This document shows, in pieces, positions 45,594 through 54,085 of a DNA stretch of 64,000 nt (position 1 is the stretch's first letter; every line of letters starts with the position of its first letter). The notes beneath the pieces were generated by a model. That model worked only from the letters and a program-made list of their open reading frames with translations. It was not told where the DNA came from and did no database searches. The stretch comes from Kribbella sp. VKM Ac-2568 (GTDB taxonomy: Bacteria > Actinomycetota > Actinomycetes > Propionibacteriales > Kribbellaceae). Made by a program: the position numbers and the translations under genes. The DNA is taken from NCBI RefSeq assembly GCF_004345365.1, contig NZ_SLVF01000005.1, forward strand, positions 186,001 through 250,000, read 5' to 3'.

Positions 45594-46964
45594 ATGGAGC
45601 AGAACTCGAGCGGCGGATTCGACCGCGACCAGCTGAAGGATGTGCAGAGCTGGCGGCGGAGCAGGTCCGACCGGATGCTGGCCGGCGTCTGCGGCGGCAT
45701 CGGCCGGGCACTCAACATCGACCCGGTGCTGGTCCGGGTGGTGATGGCGGTCCTCGTCATCAGTGGCCCGGGACTGTTCTTCTACGTGGCCGCCTGGGTG
45801 CTGATGCCGGACGAGGGCAGCGACCGCTCGGCGGCCCAGGGCCTGCTCGGCGACCGGATCCGGCCCGACCACCCGTGGCTGTGGCCCGTGGTGATCGGCA
45901 TCTGCGTCTTCGTCGCGATCGCGATGATGTCGTCGTTCAACTTCGGCCGGATCATCCCCGGACCCCTGGTGGTGCTCGGGCTGCTGTGGCTGCTGGTGTT
46001 CCGCCGCAAGGGACGAAAGCAGCACTGGTCCCACCGCGGCGGCCACTGGACCGGCGGCAACGGCACCACCCCCGCCGATCCCTCGGCGACCGGCGCCACC
46101 ACGCCCGGCGCCTTCAACCCCGGATCTGCCGCGCCTGGCTCCGGAGTACAGGACTCAGCTCCGCAAGGTTCTGCCGCGCCGCAGTACTCGGCGGCGGCTC
46201 AGAGCGGCCCGTCAGCTCCCCCGGCGGGCCTGTCGTCCTCGGCCGCACAGAGACCACAGGACCGGGTGACCGCCCCGGTCCAGCCTGTGTGGACCGAGGA
46301 CGACCCCCTGGGCCTGTACGTCGACGAGCCGCCGGCGACTGCCACCCGGACGAAGGCGGAGCCTCCGGTCAAGGGGCTGCGAGGGGTGAAGCCGGCGATC
46401 GTCGCGCTGACCGGTGTCGCGATCGCGATCGCCTGGGCGGCCGGCGCAGGCACCTCGATGATGCTGGTGATCGGCCTGGCCACGCTCGGCCTCGGCATGC
46501 TGGTCGGCGGCTTCCTGGGCCGGACCCTGGCGCTGCTGCCGCTCGGCATCCTGCTGGCCATCGGCGTCGCCGTGAGCACCGTCTTCCCGAACATGCCCCG
46601 CGACTTCGCCGACGTGAACTTCGTCGCCGCCCCGGGCACGACGATCACCGCGACCAGTACGGCGTACACGTTCGACGCGGGGTCCGTCCACCTGGACCTG
46701 ACCAAGGCGACCTTCGCGCCGGGCGCCAAGGTGGTCGTGAATGGCGGTGTCGGCGAGGTGGTCGTCAAGGTCCCGCCGGACGTGGATGTCAACGCGAACC
46801 TGTCGGCGGAGGCGGGTGAGCTGATCACCTTCGGCCAGCAGAAGGGCGGCCACAACGCCGACGTGCAGTTGACCGATCTCGGCGCCGACGCTAAGAAGGG
46901 TCCGCAGTCCGTCAACGTGGACGTGCACCTCAAACTCGGCAGCATCACAGTGGAGCGCGGATGA
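45594..46964 (+). CDS. PspC domain membrane protein with C-terminal extracytoplasmic/toast-rack-like domain
   Basis: 456 residues. The PspC domain occupies about 20-85 (RSDRMLAGVCGGIGRALNID then LFFYVAAWVLMP). Two more helices follow (WLWPVVIGICVFVAIAMM, PLVVLGLLWLLVFRR). A Gly/Pro/Ser/Ala low-complexity linker (about 145-255) leads to four more helices and a C-terminal beta-rich domain (about 340-456) with repeated valine strands (NGGVGEVVVKVPPDVDVNA), similar to LiaF/toast-rack adhesin-like domains. ATG 45594 is the first start in the conserved region; the ribosome binding site is distant. Confidence 0.88.
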   Translation: MEQNSSGGFDRDQLKDVQSWRRSRSDRMLAGVCGGIGRALNIDPVLVRVVMAVLVISGPGLFFYVAAWVLMPDEGSDRSAAQGLLGDRIRPDHPWLWPVVIGICVFVAIAMMSSFNFGRIIPGPLVVLGLLWLLVFRRKGRKQHWSHRGGHWTGGNGTTPADPSATGATTPGAFNPGSAAPGSGVQDSAPQGSAAPQYSAAAQSGPSAPPAGLSSSAAQRPQDRVTAPVQPVWTEDDPLGLYVDEPPATATRTKAEPPVKGLRGVKPAIVALTGVAIAIAWAAGAGTSMMLVIGLATLGLGMLVGGFLGRTLALLPLGILLAIGVAVSTVFPNMPRDFADVNFVAAPGTTITATSTAYTFDAGSVHLDLTKATFAPGAKVVVNGGVGEVVVKVPPDVDVNANLSAEAGELITFGQQKGGHNADVQLTDLGADAKKGPQSVNVDVHLKLGSITVERG

Positions 46965-47140
46965 AGCGGACGAAGGCCGATGTGCCCGGCATCATCGCCG
47001 GCACCGTGCTCTCCGGCAGCGCGACCATCTGGATCCTGAACGACAACGGCATCGTCCAGACCGACGACCTCGGCCTGACCGCGGCACTGCTGCTGGTGGT
47101 CGCCGGCGTGGTCGGCCTGGCCGCCTCGCAGCGCGGCTGA
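46961..47140 (+). CDS. 59-residue two-helix membrane protein
   Basis: Starts at ATG 46961 inside the stop of the PspC gene (ATGA). The sequence is MKRTKADVPGIIAGTVLSGS, then ATIWILNDNGIVQTDDLG and a second helix LTAALLLVVAGVVGLAASQRG. Two membrane segments with a short polar loop are clear. Translational coupling makes it a partner of the PspC protein. Similar small proteins follow PspC genes in other actinobacteria, as I recall. It is too short for most gene finders. Confidence 0.8.
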   Translation: MKRTKADVPGIIAGTVLSGSATIWILNDNGIVQTDDLGLTAALLLVVAGVVGLAASQRG

Positions 47141-47196
47141 CCACCGCCCCGCAGCGCGGCTGACCACCCGCCTCGCGGCGCGGTTGACCACCAACC
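47128..47196. repeat. Three degenerate 23-bp tandem repeats over a stop codon
   Basis: Copies at 47128-47150, 47151-47173 and 47174-47196 share the core GCGCGGCTGACCACC (third copy GCGCGGTTGACCACC). The first contains the TGA of the small membrane protein gene; the others repeat that TGA in the spacer. Confidence 0.85.
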
Positions 47197-47354
47197 GGCG
47201 CTGAACGCCGGGCACCCACACTGTGAACCACTCGGTAACCGGCCTGCGCGGCTCAGTTAGTCTTGTTGACCGCTCGGTCGGCCGCGAGTTCGGTCGACCG
47301 GCACCCTAGGGGCCCGAGTGCAGCGGGTCCCGTTGAAGGTCTACAGGAGTTGTG

Positions 47355-47555
47355 ATGGTGCGCGGCACCGTGAAGTGGTTCAACGCCGACAAGGGCTACG
47401 GCTTTCTCGCCGTCGACGGCCAGGACGACGTCTTCGTCCACTGGAGCAAGATCGTCTCCGACGGGTACAAGACCCTGGAGGACGGCCAGCAGGTCGAGTT
47501 CGACGTGGTGGACGGCCCGAAGGGCCGCGAGGCCGACGCCGTGAAGGCGGTCTGA
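47355..47555 (+). CDS. Cold shock protein (CspA family)
   Basis: 66 residues, a single OB-fold nucleic-acid chaperone. RNP1 is [11 protein letters not shown] and RNP2 is VFVHWSKI, with GTVKWFN at the start. AGGAG at 47345-47349 is 5 bases before ATG 47355, which is preferred over GTG 47352. The 47197-47354 leader is long and GC-rich, which is common for csp genes; no clear promoter can be read. Confidence 0.97.
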   Translation: MVRGTVKWFNADKGYGFLAVDGQDDVFVHWSKIVSDGYKTLEDGQQVEFDVVDGPKGREADAVKAV

Positions 47556-47681
47556 CGGCTCCCAGTGTCCAAGCCCTGACCCGGCCGATCCTGATCATCA
47601 CGGCCGGGGCAGGGCTTTACTGTGCCTGCGCGGAGCGTGGGCAACCGATAACCTAACCTCTCACCTTGGGAGGGACAGGAC

Positions 47682-48833
47682 GTGAGCGAGCCGATACCGG
47701 TGATCCGCAAGCTGGAGCACGCCCTCGCGGACGACGACTTCGCCTGGTCGTTGCTGCTGGTCGGCGAGGACCAGACGGACAAGCTCGCCACCCTGACCGG
47801 CGATCTGCGCGGACCGGTGTCGAAGACCGGCGACGGCAAGCAGATCACCTCCGGCTTCTCCTACTGGGGCATCGGCCCGACCATCGCCTGGGCGAACGCC
47901 ACCAACGACCCGTTCTACCTGGTGATGAAGGCGGGCACGGAGTGGTTCCTGCGGCACTGGCGCAAGGTCAAGCCGCACGTCGCCAAGGGCGGCTTCCACC
48001 TGGTCAGCCTGGGCATCGGCACCGGGGTGAAGGACCGAACCATCCTCGAGGACATGCGGCGCGACAACCCCGACATGTACTACATCCCGGTCGACATGAG
48101 CTCGGAGATGCTCCGGATGGGCACCCTCGAACCGGTGCGCGGGGCAAGGTTCCCGATGGCGCAGGTGCTGCCGGTGCAGCTCGACTTCTCGATCGCGGAC
48201 AACCTGGCCGAGCTGTCCCAGATGCTCACCCGGCTGATCGGCGACGAGCCGCTGCTCTACACGCTGACCGGCAACACGCTGGCCAACTTCGAGAACGACC
48301 AGGAACTGCTCGAGCTGATCACCGAGGTGCTGCGCCCGCAGGACCGGCTGCTGCTCGAGGTCGCCAGCACCACCCGGCTGGACGCCGAGACGGCCCGAGC
48401 CGCCGCGGACGAGTACCACCAGACCCGGGCGTTCGCGGAGTTCGTCACCAGTGCGCTGCGCTACAACACCGATCTGAAGATCGACAACGAACTGGTCCGG
48501 TTCATCGGCGAGGTCGAGGACGAGGACGCGCTGCTGGTGAAGATCCTCTGGCAGAACACCACCCAGGACGACATCCGGATGGGGCTGCCGGACCACACCG
48601 AGGTGCTGCTCCCGGTCGGTGACACGATCCGGCTCTACACCACCCGGAAGTACTCGACCGCCCGGCTGAAGCGGCTCACCGAGGCCTGCGACCTGACCCC
48701 GGTCGAGAGCATCCAGTCCCAGTTCCGCCACACTCGCCGCCCGAACCCGTTCGGCCTCGAGCTGTTGCTGCTGGCCCCCGAGTCGGCCGGTGACGTCACC
48801 AAGACCCTGGCCGACGACATCTGGGCCCAATGA
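47682..48833 (+). CDS. EgtD-like methyltransferase (Methyltransf_33 family)
   Basis: 383 residues, cytoplasmic. The SAM-binding loop is VSLGIGTGVKDRTIL, followed by YYIPVDMSSEML and the family block LYTLTGNTLANFENDQELL, which corresponds to the EgtD signature around GSTIGNF. EgtD makes hercynine from histidine for ergothioneine synthesis, but the other egt genes are absent here and the protein is longer and divergent, so the substrate may differ. GTG 47682 has GGGAGG about 10 bases upstream. It is coupled by ATGA to a membrane protein gene. Confidence 0.8.
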   Translation: MSEPIPVIRKLEHALADDDFAWSLLLVGEDQTDKLATLTGDLRGPVSKTGDGKQITSGFSYWGIGPTIAWANATNDPFYLVMKAGTEWFLRHWRKVKPHVAKGGFHLVSLGIGTGVKDRTILEDMRRDNPDMYYIPVDMSSEMLRMGTLEPVRGARFPMAQVLPVQLDFSIADNLAELSQMLTRLIGDEPLLYTLTGNTLANFENDQELLELITEVLRPQDRLLLEVASTTRLDAETARAAADEYHQTRAFAEFVTSALRYNTDLKIDNELVRFIGEVEDEDALLVKILWQNTTQDDIRMGLPDHTEVLLPVGDTIRLYTTRKYSTARLKRLTEACDLTPVESIQSQFRHTRRPNPFGLELLLLAPESAGDVTKTLADDIWAQ

Positions 48834-49513
48834 CCCAACCAGGCCCGCCTGAGCGGCGGGATGTGCGGCGGGCGCGGCTGCGGGTGCTCGCGCGACTGCG
48901 GGTGCTGACGAAGGCGCTGCGCTCGTCGGTGCAGGGCGCGCGCTGGGCGGCGTACCGGCGGACGGTCGTGACTGTTGTCAGCTACGGGTTGCTGATGGTC
49001 GCGTTCGTGCTGGGCGTGATCTGGTTCTTCTGGCCGGAGAACAGCCGCTGGGAACCCGCGGTCAACTCGCTCACCCTGGTCGCCGGTCTGACCGGCATCT
49101 TCGTGGAGCGGCTGACCGCCGAGTCCGAGCGGCGCAGCGAGATCCTGCGGGCGGTCGCGGACGAGTTGCAGGAGAACACCAGGCTGTTGTCCGACGATCG
49201 CTTCTCCCCCGAGCAACCGACCCAGCGCCAGGTCTATCCGCGGCTGGTCGTGTCCGCGGTCGACCTGGCCCTCGTCTCCGGCGCACTCGGCCGGCACCGC
49301 GACGCCGAGCTGGTCGGACTGCTGCACCGCTGGCGCGACACCGTGCACCTGTTCAACCGGCGCCTCGACCTGACCGAGATCAGCACCTTCTCCAACACCA
49401 TCTCCCCAACGGAGCTGGCCGCGTTCCACCGGGCGCTGCACCGTGAGAACAGCTACTTCGCCGCCACCCGCGAGATGCTCGAAACCCTCCTCACCCGGCT
49501 CCCTCCCGCCTGA
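48830..49513 (+). CDS. Hypothetical membrane protein coupled to the EgtD-like gene
   Basis: 227 residues. A strongly basic N-terminus (RRDVRRARLRVLARLRVL) precedes two helices (VVTVVSYGLLMVAFVLGVIWF and AVNSLTLVAGLTGIFVERL). The remainder (about 95-227) is a soluble helical domain (ESERRSEILRAVADELQENT, HRDAELVGLLHRWRDTVHLF). No family is recognised. The 4-base overlap suggests a working pair, perhaps a membrane receptor or anchor for the methyltransferase. Confidence 0.75.
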   Translation: MTQPGPPERRDVRRARLRVLARLRVLTKALRSSVQGARWAAYRRTVVTVVSYGLLMVAFVLGVIWFFWPENSRWEPAVNSLTLVAGLTGIFVERLTAESERRSEILRAVADELQENTRLLSDDRFSPEQPTQRQVYPRLVVSAVDLALVSGALGRHRDAELVGLLHRWRDTVHLFNRRLDLTEISTFSNTISPTELAAFHRALHRENSYFAATREMLETLLTRLPPA

Positions 49514-49568
49514 TCAGATGGTTCCGAGCCTCGCAGAGCAGTTGTCCTGGTGATAGCAACTGGATGAT

Positions 49569-49586
49569 TAACGGTCAAGACCGAAA
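49569..49586. promoter_or_regulatory. Shared operator, site A
   Basis: TAACGGTCAAGACCGAAA. The core CGGTC/GACCG is perfect around a 2-base spacer. It is 120 bases upstream of the beta-propeller gene and 97 bases (centre to centre) from site B, a spacing that would allow looping. Confidence 0.65.
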
Positions 49587-49665
49587 GAGCTGCCACTTGT
49601 GGCAACCACCTGCCGCCCCTTCGGAGCAATGAGAGGTTGACGTGGCCGGGATACAGAAGTTGTAC

Positions 49666-49683
49666 TTTCGGACAGGACCGTAA
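49666..49683. promoter_or_regulatory. Shared operator, site B
   Basis: TTTCGGACAGGACCGTAA, 22 bases before the beta-propeller start. One base of the left half departs from the CGGTC core (CGGAC). The position fits repression of the beta-propeller gene. Confidence 0.65.
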
Positions 49684-49705
49684 ATAGGTCATCCGGGAGG
49701 CCCCT

Positions 49706-51739
49706 ATGCGATCTGCCCGCTCCGTGGCGACAGCCTTCGCCGCCCTGCTCCTCACCCCGCTCGCCCTCTCCTCCGCCCCAACCTCCTTCGCCCAGGCCGA
49801 CGGCCATCCCGGCCCGGCGACCGTCGTACCGCTGGGGACTCCGCTCGCGGATGTGCTGCTGATCGGCGGGACCGTTGCTCCCGGCCCGGACGGCAAGCCG
49901 GCGCTGTGGAACGTGTCGACCGGCAAGCCCGCCTACCTCAACGCCGTCGACCCCGTCACCGGCGCGAGCCTCGTCTCGGCACCCTTGCCCGGAGCCGACG
50001 GCAGCTACGCGGTGGCCGCGGCGCCCGACGGGACGATCTACGTCGGCACCTACAACAACGGGCACCTGTACCGCTGGCGCCCGGGCGCGGGCAACACCGC
50101 CGAGGACCTCGGCCAACCACTCGCCGGGCAGGGGTTCATCTGGCGGGTGACTACCGACGACCAGGGCAACGTGTACGGCGGGACGTCCCCGGGCGGACAG
50201 GTATTCCGCTACGAGGCCGCGACGGGTGCCGTCCGGGACTACGGCCAGGTCGTTCCGGGCCAGCCGTACGTCAAGAGCATCGACTACGCGAACGGCAAGA
50301 TCTACACCGGCTCACTCCCGGACGCGCACCTCGCGGAGCTGGATCCGGTCAGCGGCGTGGTCACCGAGATCCCGCCGCCGACCGGCCTCGGCGACATCCA
50401 GGACAAGTCGGTGTACGACCTCAATGCCCGTGACGGCAGGCTCTACGTCCGGATCAGCACCGCCTTCCCGGGCCCGTTGTTCGTCTACGACCTCGCCACC
50501 CGCACCTGGGTGGACGAGATCCCCGCGGCCCACGGACTCGACGTCGCGCCGCCCGGGGACGACGGCGAGATCTACCTGATCCAGCAGAGCGAGCTGAAGC
50601 GGTATGACCCCGCGACGAAGACGCTCACCGGCACCGGGCTGACCTTCACCGGGCGAGTGCAGAACACCCGCCCGATCGGCTGGGCCGAGCTGAACCTGCC
50701 CGACTACCCGGGCAAGAGCATCGTCGGAACCCTCTGGCGGGGCGAGATGTTCCGCTACAACCCGCAGACCGGCAAGTCCGCGATCCTGCCGACCGCGGTA
50801 CGGCGGGAACCGATCGAGATCCTCTCGCTGGCCGACGGCAAGACCTCCGTCTACGCAGGAGGTTTCCTGAACGGCGGCCTGTCCGTCGTCGACCCGGCAA
50901 CCGGGGCCGCCACCTTCAACAGGTTCTCCCAGCTCGAGGCAGTCCTGGAGACCGAGGACGGCAAGGTCTGGCTCGGCGCGTACCCCGAAGCGCGGCTCTA
51001 CTCCTACGACCCGGCGCAACCGTGGAGCAGCCCCGAGTACGCGCCCGGCCCACCCGGTACGCCGGACAATCCCAAGCTGGCCGTCAACCTCAAGCCCGAC
51101 CTGCAGATGCGAGCCCGGGCCCTGGCCGAGGTGAACGGCAAGATCGCCGTCGGCACCGTCCCGGAAGGTGATCGCCTCGGTGGCGCGCTGGTGATTCACG
51201 ACCCGGCGACGGGAACGACGCAGGTGAACCGGAACGTCGTCCAGGACGAGAGTGTCTTCGGAATCACCGCCCGCAAGGGCATCGTGTACGGCGGCACCTC
51301 GATCACCGGCGGCCTGAGCACGACCCCGCCGACCCGGACAGAAGGCGCCGTCTTCGCCTGGGATGTGGCCCACTCCCGCAAGCTCTGGGAGACGGCCCCT
51401 GTCATCGGCGAGGGCACGGTGACCTCGGTCGTGCTCGGCCCGGACGGGCTGCTCTGGGGTGTCGCGGGCAAGACCGTGTTCGCCGTCGAGCCCAAGCACG
51501 GCAAGGTGGTCCGCCGCCTCACTCTCGGCAGCACCAGCATCGGCGGCGACATCGTCGCGACCAGCAAGGCCCTGTACGCCGGGATCGACGGCGCCCGGGT
51601 CTACCGGATCGACCCGAGCTCGAACCGGCCGCCGACGGTGGTCGTGGAACACCAGCACCGGCGGCTCGCGCTGCGCGGTGACCGGCAACTCCTGCTCTCC
51701 CAGGGCGCGGAACTGTTCCGTGTCGACCTCGGCAGGTGA
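49706..51739 (+). CDS. Secreted beta-propeller protein
   Basis: 677 residues. A Sec signal peptide (MRSARSVATAFAALLLTPLA, cleavage after SFA) is followed by about 12-14 strands-and-turn repeats with NAVDPVTGASL, GTIYVGTYNNGHLYRW, GNVYGGTSPGGQVFRY, GKIYTGSLPDAHLAELD, GKVWLGAYPEARLYSY and similar. This is the PQQ/NHL-like propeller pattern, probably one or two propellers. No catalytic motif is seen. GGGAGG precedes ATG 49706 by 5 bases. Carrying two copies of the shared operator upstream, it is the first gene of the regulon and could bind, sense or cleave the extracellular substrate before import. Binding is inference. Confidence 0.85.
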   Translation: MRSARSVATAFAALLLTPLALSSAPTSFAQADGHPGPATVVPLGTPLADVLLIGGTVAPGPDGKPALWNVSTGKPAYLNAVDPVTGASLVSAPLPGADGSYAVAAAPDGTIYVGTYNNGHLYRWRPGAGNTAEDLGQPLAGQGFIWRVTTDDQGNVYGGTSPGGQVFRYEAATGAVRDYGQVVPGQPYVKSIDYANGKIYTGSLPDAHLAELDPVSGVVTEIPPPTGLGDIQDKSVYDLNARDGRLYVRISTAFPGPLFVYDLATRTWVDEIPAAHGLDVAPPGDDGEIYLIQQSELKRYDPATKTLTGTGLTFTGRVQNTRPIGWAELNLPDYPGKSIVGTLWRGEMFRYNPQTGKSAILPTAVRREPIEILSLADGKTSVYAGGFLNGGLSVVDPATGAATFNRFSQLEAVLETEDGKVWLGAYPEARLYSYDPAQPWSSPEYAPGPPGTPDNPKLAVNLKPDLQMRARALAEVNGKIAVGTVPEGDRLGGALVIHDPATGTTQVNRNVVQDESVFGITARKGIVYGGTSITGGLSTTPPTRTEGAVFAWDVAHSRKLWETAPVIGEGTVTSVVLGPDGLLWGVAGKTVFAVEPKHGKVVRRLTLGSTSIGGDIVATSKALYAGIDGARVYRIDPSSNRPPTVVVEHQHRRLALRGDRQLLLSQGAELFRVDLGR

Positions 51740-51797
51740 CGGCTTGCCGCTGTTGGCAGCCGCCCACCCGTTGACAGCCGAAATCCCCGCCAACTAG

Positions 51798-51815
51798 TTT
51801 CGGCCTGGACCGTTA
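51798..51815. promoter_or_regulatory. Shared operator, site C
   Basis: TTTCGGCCTGGACCGTTA, 48 bases upstream of the importer binding-protein gene. The match is CGG/CCG-centred with one changed base in the left core. Confidence 0.65.
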
Positions 51816-51863
51816 TTAGCTCCGGGCGTCATCCACCGCTCCACCTCCGGCCTAAGGGGTCCG

Positions 51864-53126
51864 ATGAAAACCAGTGTCAGCCGCATCATGGCGCCGCTCA
51901 CCGCGTTCGCGGTCGCGGCCGCACTCACCGCCTGTGGTGGTTCCGACGAGGCGTCCACGACCGGGGGCAGCGTCACGGTCTGGATGTACCCCGTGATCGC
52001 CGACCAGCCGGCCAACGACGCCTACTGGGCGCAGATCGAGAAGGACTTCGAGGCGGCCAACTCCGGCACCGACCTCAAGATCGAACTGCAGCCGTGGGCG
52101 AACCGGGACCAGAAGGTGGCGGCCGCCTTCTCGGGCAACAAGGGACCCGATGTCCTGCTGCTTGGCCCGGACCAGATCCCGCAGTACGTGAAGAGCGGTT
52201 CGCTCGCGCCGGTCGACCAGGTGGTCGAGTCGGCGAAGTCGAGCTTCCTCCCGGGTGCGCTCAGCGCTCTGACCACGGACGGCAAGCTCTACGCGGCGCC
52301 GATCTACCACACCGTCACCACCACGGTGTACAACAAGAAACTGCTCGACAAGGCGGGCATCAAGACACCGCCGGAGACCTGGGACGAGATCAAGGCCGCC
52401 GCCCCGAAACTCAAGCAGGCGGGCGTTGCGACGCTTGACTACTCGGCTTCTCCCGAGGCGACGCTCAACCTGAACTTCTACCCGCTGCTGTGGCAGGCGG
52501 GCGGCTCGGTGTTCTCCTCCGACGGCAAGAAGGCCGCCTTCAACGAGGCGCCCGGCGTCGAGGCGCTGACCTTCCTCACCACGCTCTACAACGAGGGCGC
52601 GGTACCGAAGAGCGGCCTGAGCAACGGCAACGTGGTGGCCGATCAGGCGCTCGGCAAGCAGCAGGTGGCGATGGGTTTCACCAACACCCCGGCCGACGCC
52701 AAAACGGTCGCGACCACCTGGGGCGCCGGCAACGTCATCATCGGCATGCCGCTGGAAGGCAAGAAGCGGGTCGGGTTCGGCCTGCCCGGCGGTCTCGCCG
52801 TGAACGCCGCGTCGAAGAACGTCGGGGGCGCGGAGAAGTTCCTGAAGTTCATGATCGAGCCGAAGCAGGTGGTCAGCCTCGGCACCGCGTCGGGCTTCCT
52901 GTCGCCGCGGACCGACGCCAAGGTGCCGGCCAAGGACGCGGACGCGGAGAGGTTCGCGGATGCGCTGCAGTACGCGTTCCCGGGTGAGCCCAACCCCGCG
53001 GCCCGGCAGGTGATGTCGCTGCTCAGCGCAGAGATCCAGGCCGCGCTGACCGGCAAGAAGACGCCGCAGCAGGCGCTGGACGCGGCCGCCCAGCAGGCGA
53101 ACGACCTGCTGTCGAGACAGCGTTGA
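51864..53126 (+). CDS. ABC transporter substrate-binding lipoprotein (family 1)
   Basis: 420 residues. The signal peptide ends in the lipobox AALTACGGS. The mature part begins SVTVWMYPVIADQPANDAYW and contains FSGNKGPDVLLLGPDQIPQY, YAAPIYHTVTTTVYNKKLLD, WDEIKAAAPKLKQAG and GLPGGLAVNAASKNVGGAEK, the usual extracellular-solute-binding pattern for sugars. AAGGGG is close before ATG 51864. It starts the main plus-strand operon (to 57594), in which every junction overlaps. Confidence 0.93.
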   Translation: MKTSVSRIMAPLTAFAVAAALTACGGSDEASTTGGSVTVWMYPVIADQPANDAYWAQIEKDFEAANSGTDLKIELQPWANRDQKVAAAFSGNKGPDVLLLGPDQIPQYVKSGSLAPVDQVVESAKSSFLPGALSALTTDGKLYAAPIYHTVTTTVYNKKLLDKAGIKTPPETWDEIKAAAPKLKQAGVATLDYSASPEATLNLNFYPLLWQAGGSVFSSDGKKAAFNEAPGVEALTFLTTLYNEGAVPKSGLSNGNVVADQALGKQQVAMGFTNTPADAKTVATTWGAGNVIIGMPLEGKKRVGFGLPGGLAVNAASKNVGGAEKFLKFMIEPKQVVSLGTASGFLSPRTDAKVPAKDADAERFADALQYAFPGEPNPAARQVMSLLSAEIQAALTGKKTPQQALDAAAQQANDLLSRQR

Positions 53127-54085
53127 CCACCCTCGACCCGTCGGGCGGTCGGTTGGGGGGACCTGGGGGCGGCGGCTCGGTGGCGAGGCGGCCACCGAGC
53201 CGCCGGGGGTGGCCGGGACTAGGGACGCGGTCGGCACGGGCGCGTGCGGGACTGTTGTTCGTGGCACCGATGCTGGTGCTGTTCATCGTCTTCCGGTTCG
53301 TGCCGGTGGTCGGCGCGGTGCTGCTCTCGCTGACCGACTACCGGCTCAACGGCCGGTGGTCTTTCATTGCCGGTGACAACTACACGCGGCTGCTCGGCGA
53401 CCGGATGTCCCACGAGAGCCTGGTCGTCACCCTGACCTACACGGTGATCTTCGTGCCGCTGACGGTGCTGCTCTCGCTCGGTACCGCGCTGCTGCTGCAC
53501 CAGGTGGTCTGGCGGCGCGGGTTCTTCCGGGGCGTGTTCTTCCTGCCGTACGTGACCAGCATCGTGCTCGCCGCGGTGATCTGGAAGTGGATCTACGACG
53601 CCGAGGACGGCCTGCTCAACGGGCTGCTCGGGCTGCTCTCCGTCGGCCCGGTCGACTTCCTCGGCCGCGCCGAGTCGGTACTGCCGTCGATCGCGGTGAC
53701 GTCGGCCTGGAAGGGTTTCGGCTACTCGATGCTGATCCTGCTGGCCGGGTTGCAGTCCATCCCGCGTTCCTACCTGGAGGCCGCGATGATCGACGGCGCC
53801 GGCAGCTGGCAGCGGTTCCGCTACGTCACCCTGCCGCAACTCCGGCCGGTGCTGTTCTTCGTGCTGGTGATCGAGACGATCCAGGCGTTCCAGGTGTTCG
53901 ACGCGATGTACGTGATGACCGGCGGCGGGCCGGTTCGGTCCAGCTACTCGCTCGTCTACCTGCTCTACGACTCCGGCTTCAAGTACTTCGACTTCGGCTA
54001 CGCGAGCGCGATCGGCCTGGTCCTGTTCGCGATCGTGCTGATCGTCTCCCTGGTCCAGCGCCGTCTGGTGGGGAGGGACGACTGA
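53123..54085 (+). CDS. ABC transporter permease (MalF type)
   Basis: 320 residues, six helices from GLLFVAPMLVLFIVFRFVPVV onward, EAA loop LEAAMIDGAGSWQRFRYVTL. The TTG start overlaps the preceding stop as TTGA. The Gly/Pro/Arg-rich lead (about 40 residues) is cytoplasmic. Unlike the first sugar operon in this window, there is no spacer hairpin between binding protein and permeases. Confidence 0.93.
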   Translation: MTTLDPSGGRLGGPGGGGSVARRPPSRRGWPGLGTRSARARAGLLFVAPMLVLFIVFRFVPVVGAVLLSLTDYRLNGRWSFIAGDNYTRLLGDRMSHESLVVTLTYTVIFVPLTVLLSLGTALLLHQVVWRRGFFRGVFFLPYVTSIVLAAVIWKWIYDAEDGLLNGLLGLLSVGPVDFLGRAESVLPSIAVTSAWKGFGYSMLILLAGLQSIPRSYLEAAMIDGAGSWQRFRYVTLPQLRPVLFFVLVIETIQAFQVFDAMYVMTGGGPVRSSYSLVYLLYDSGFKYFDFGYASAIGLVLFAIVLIVSLVQRRLVGRDD

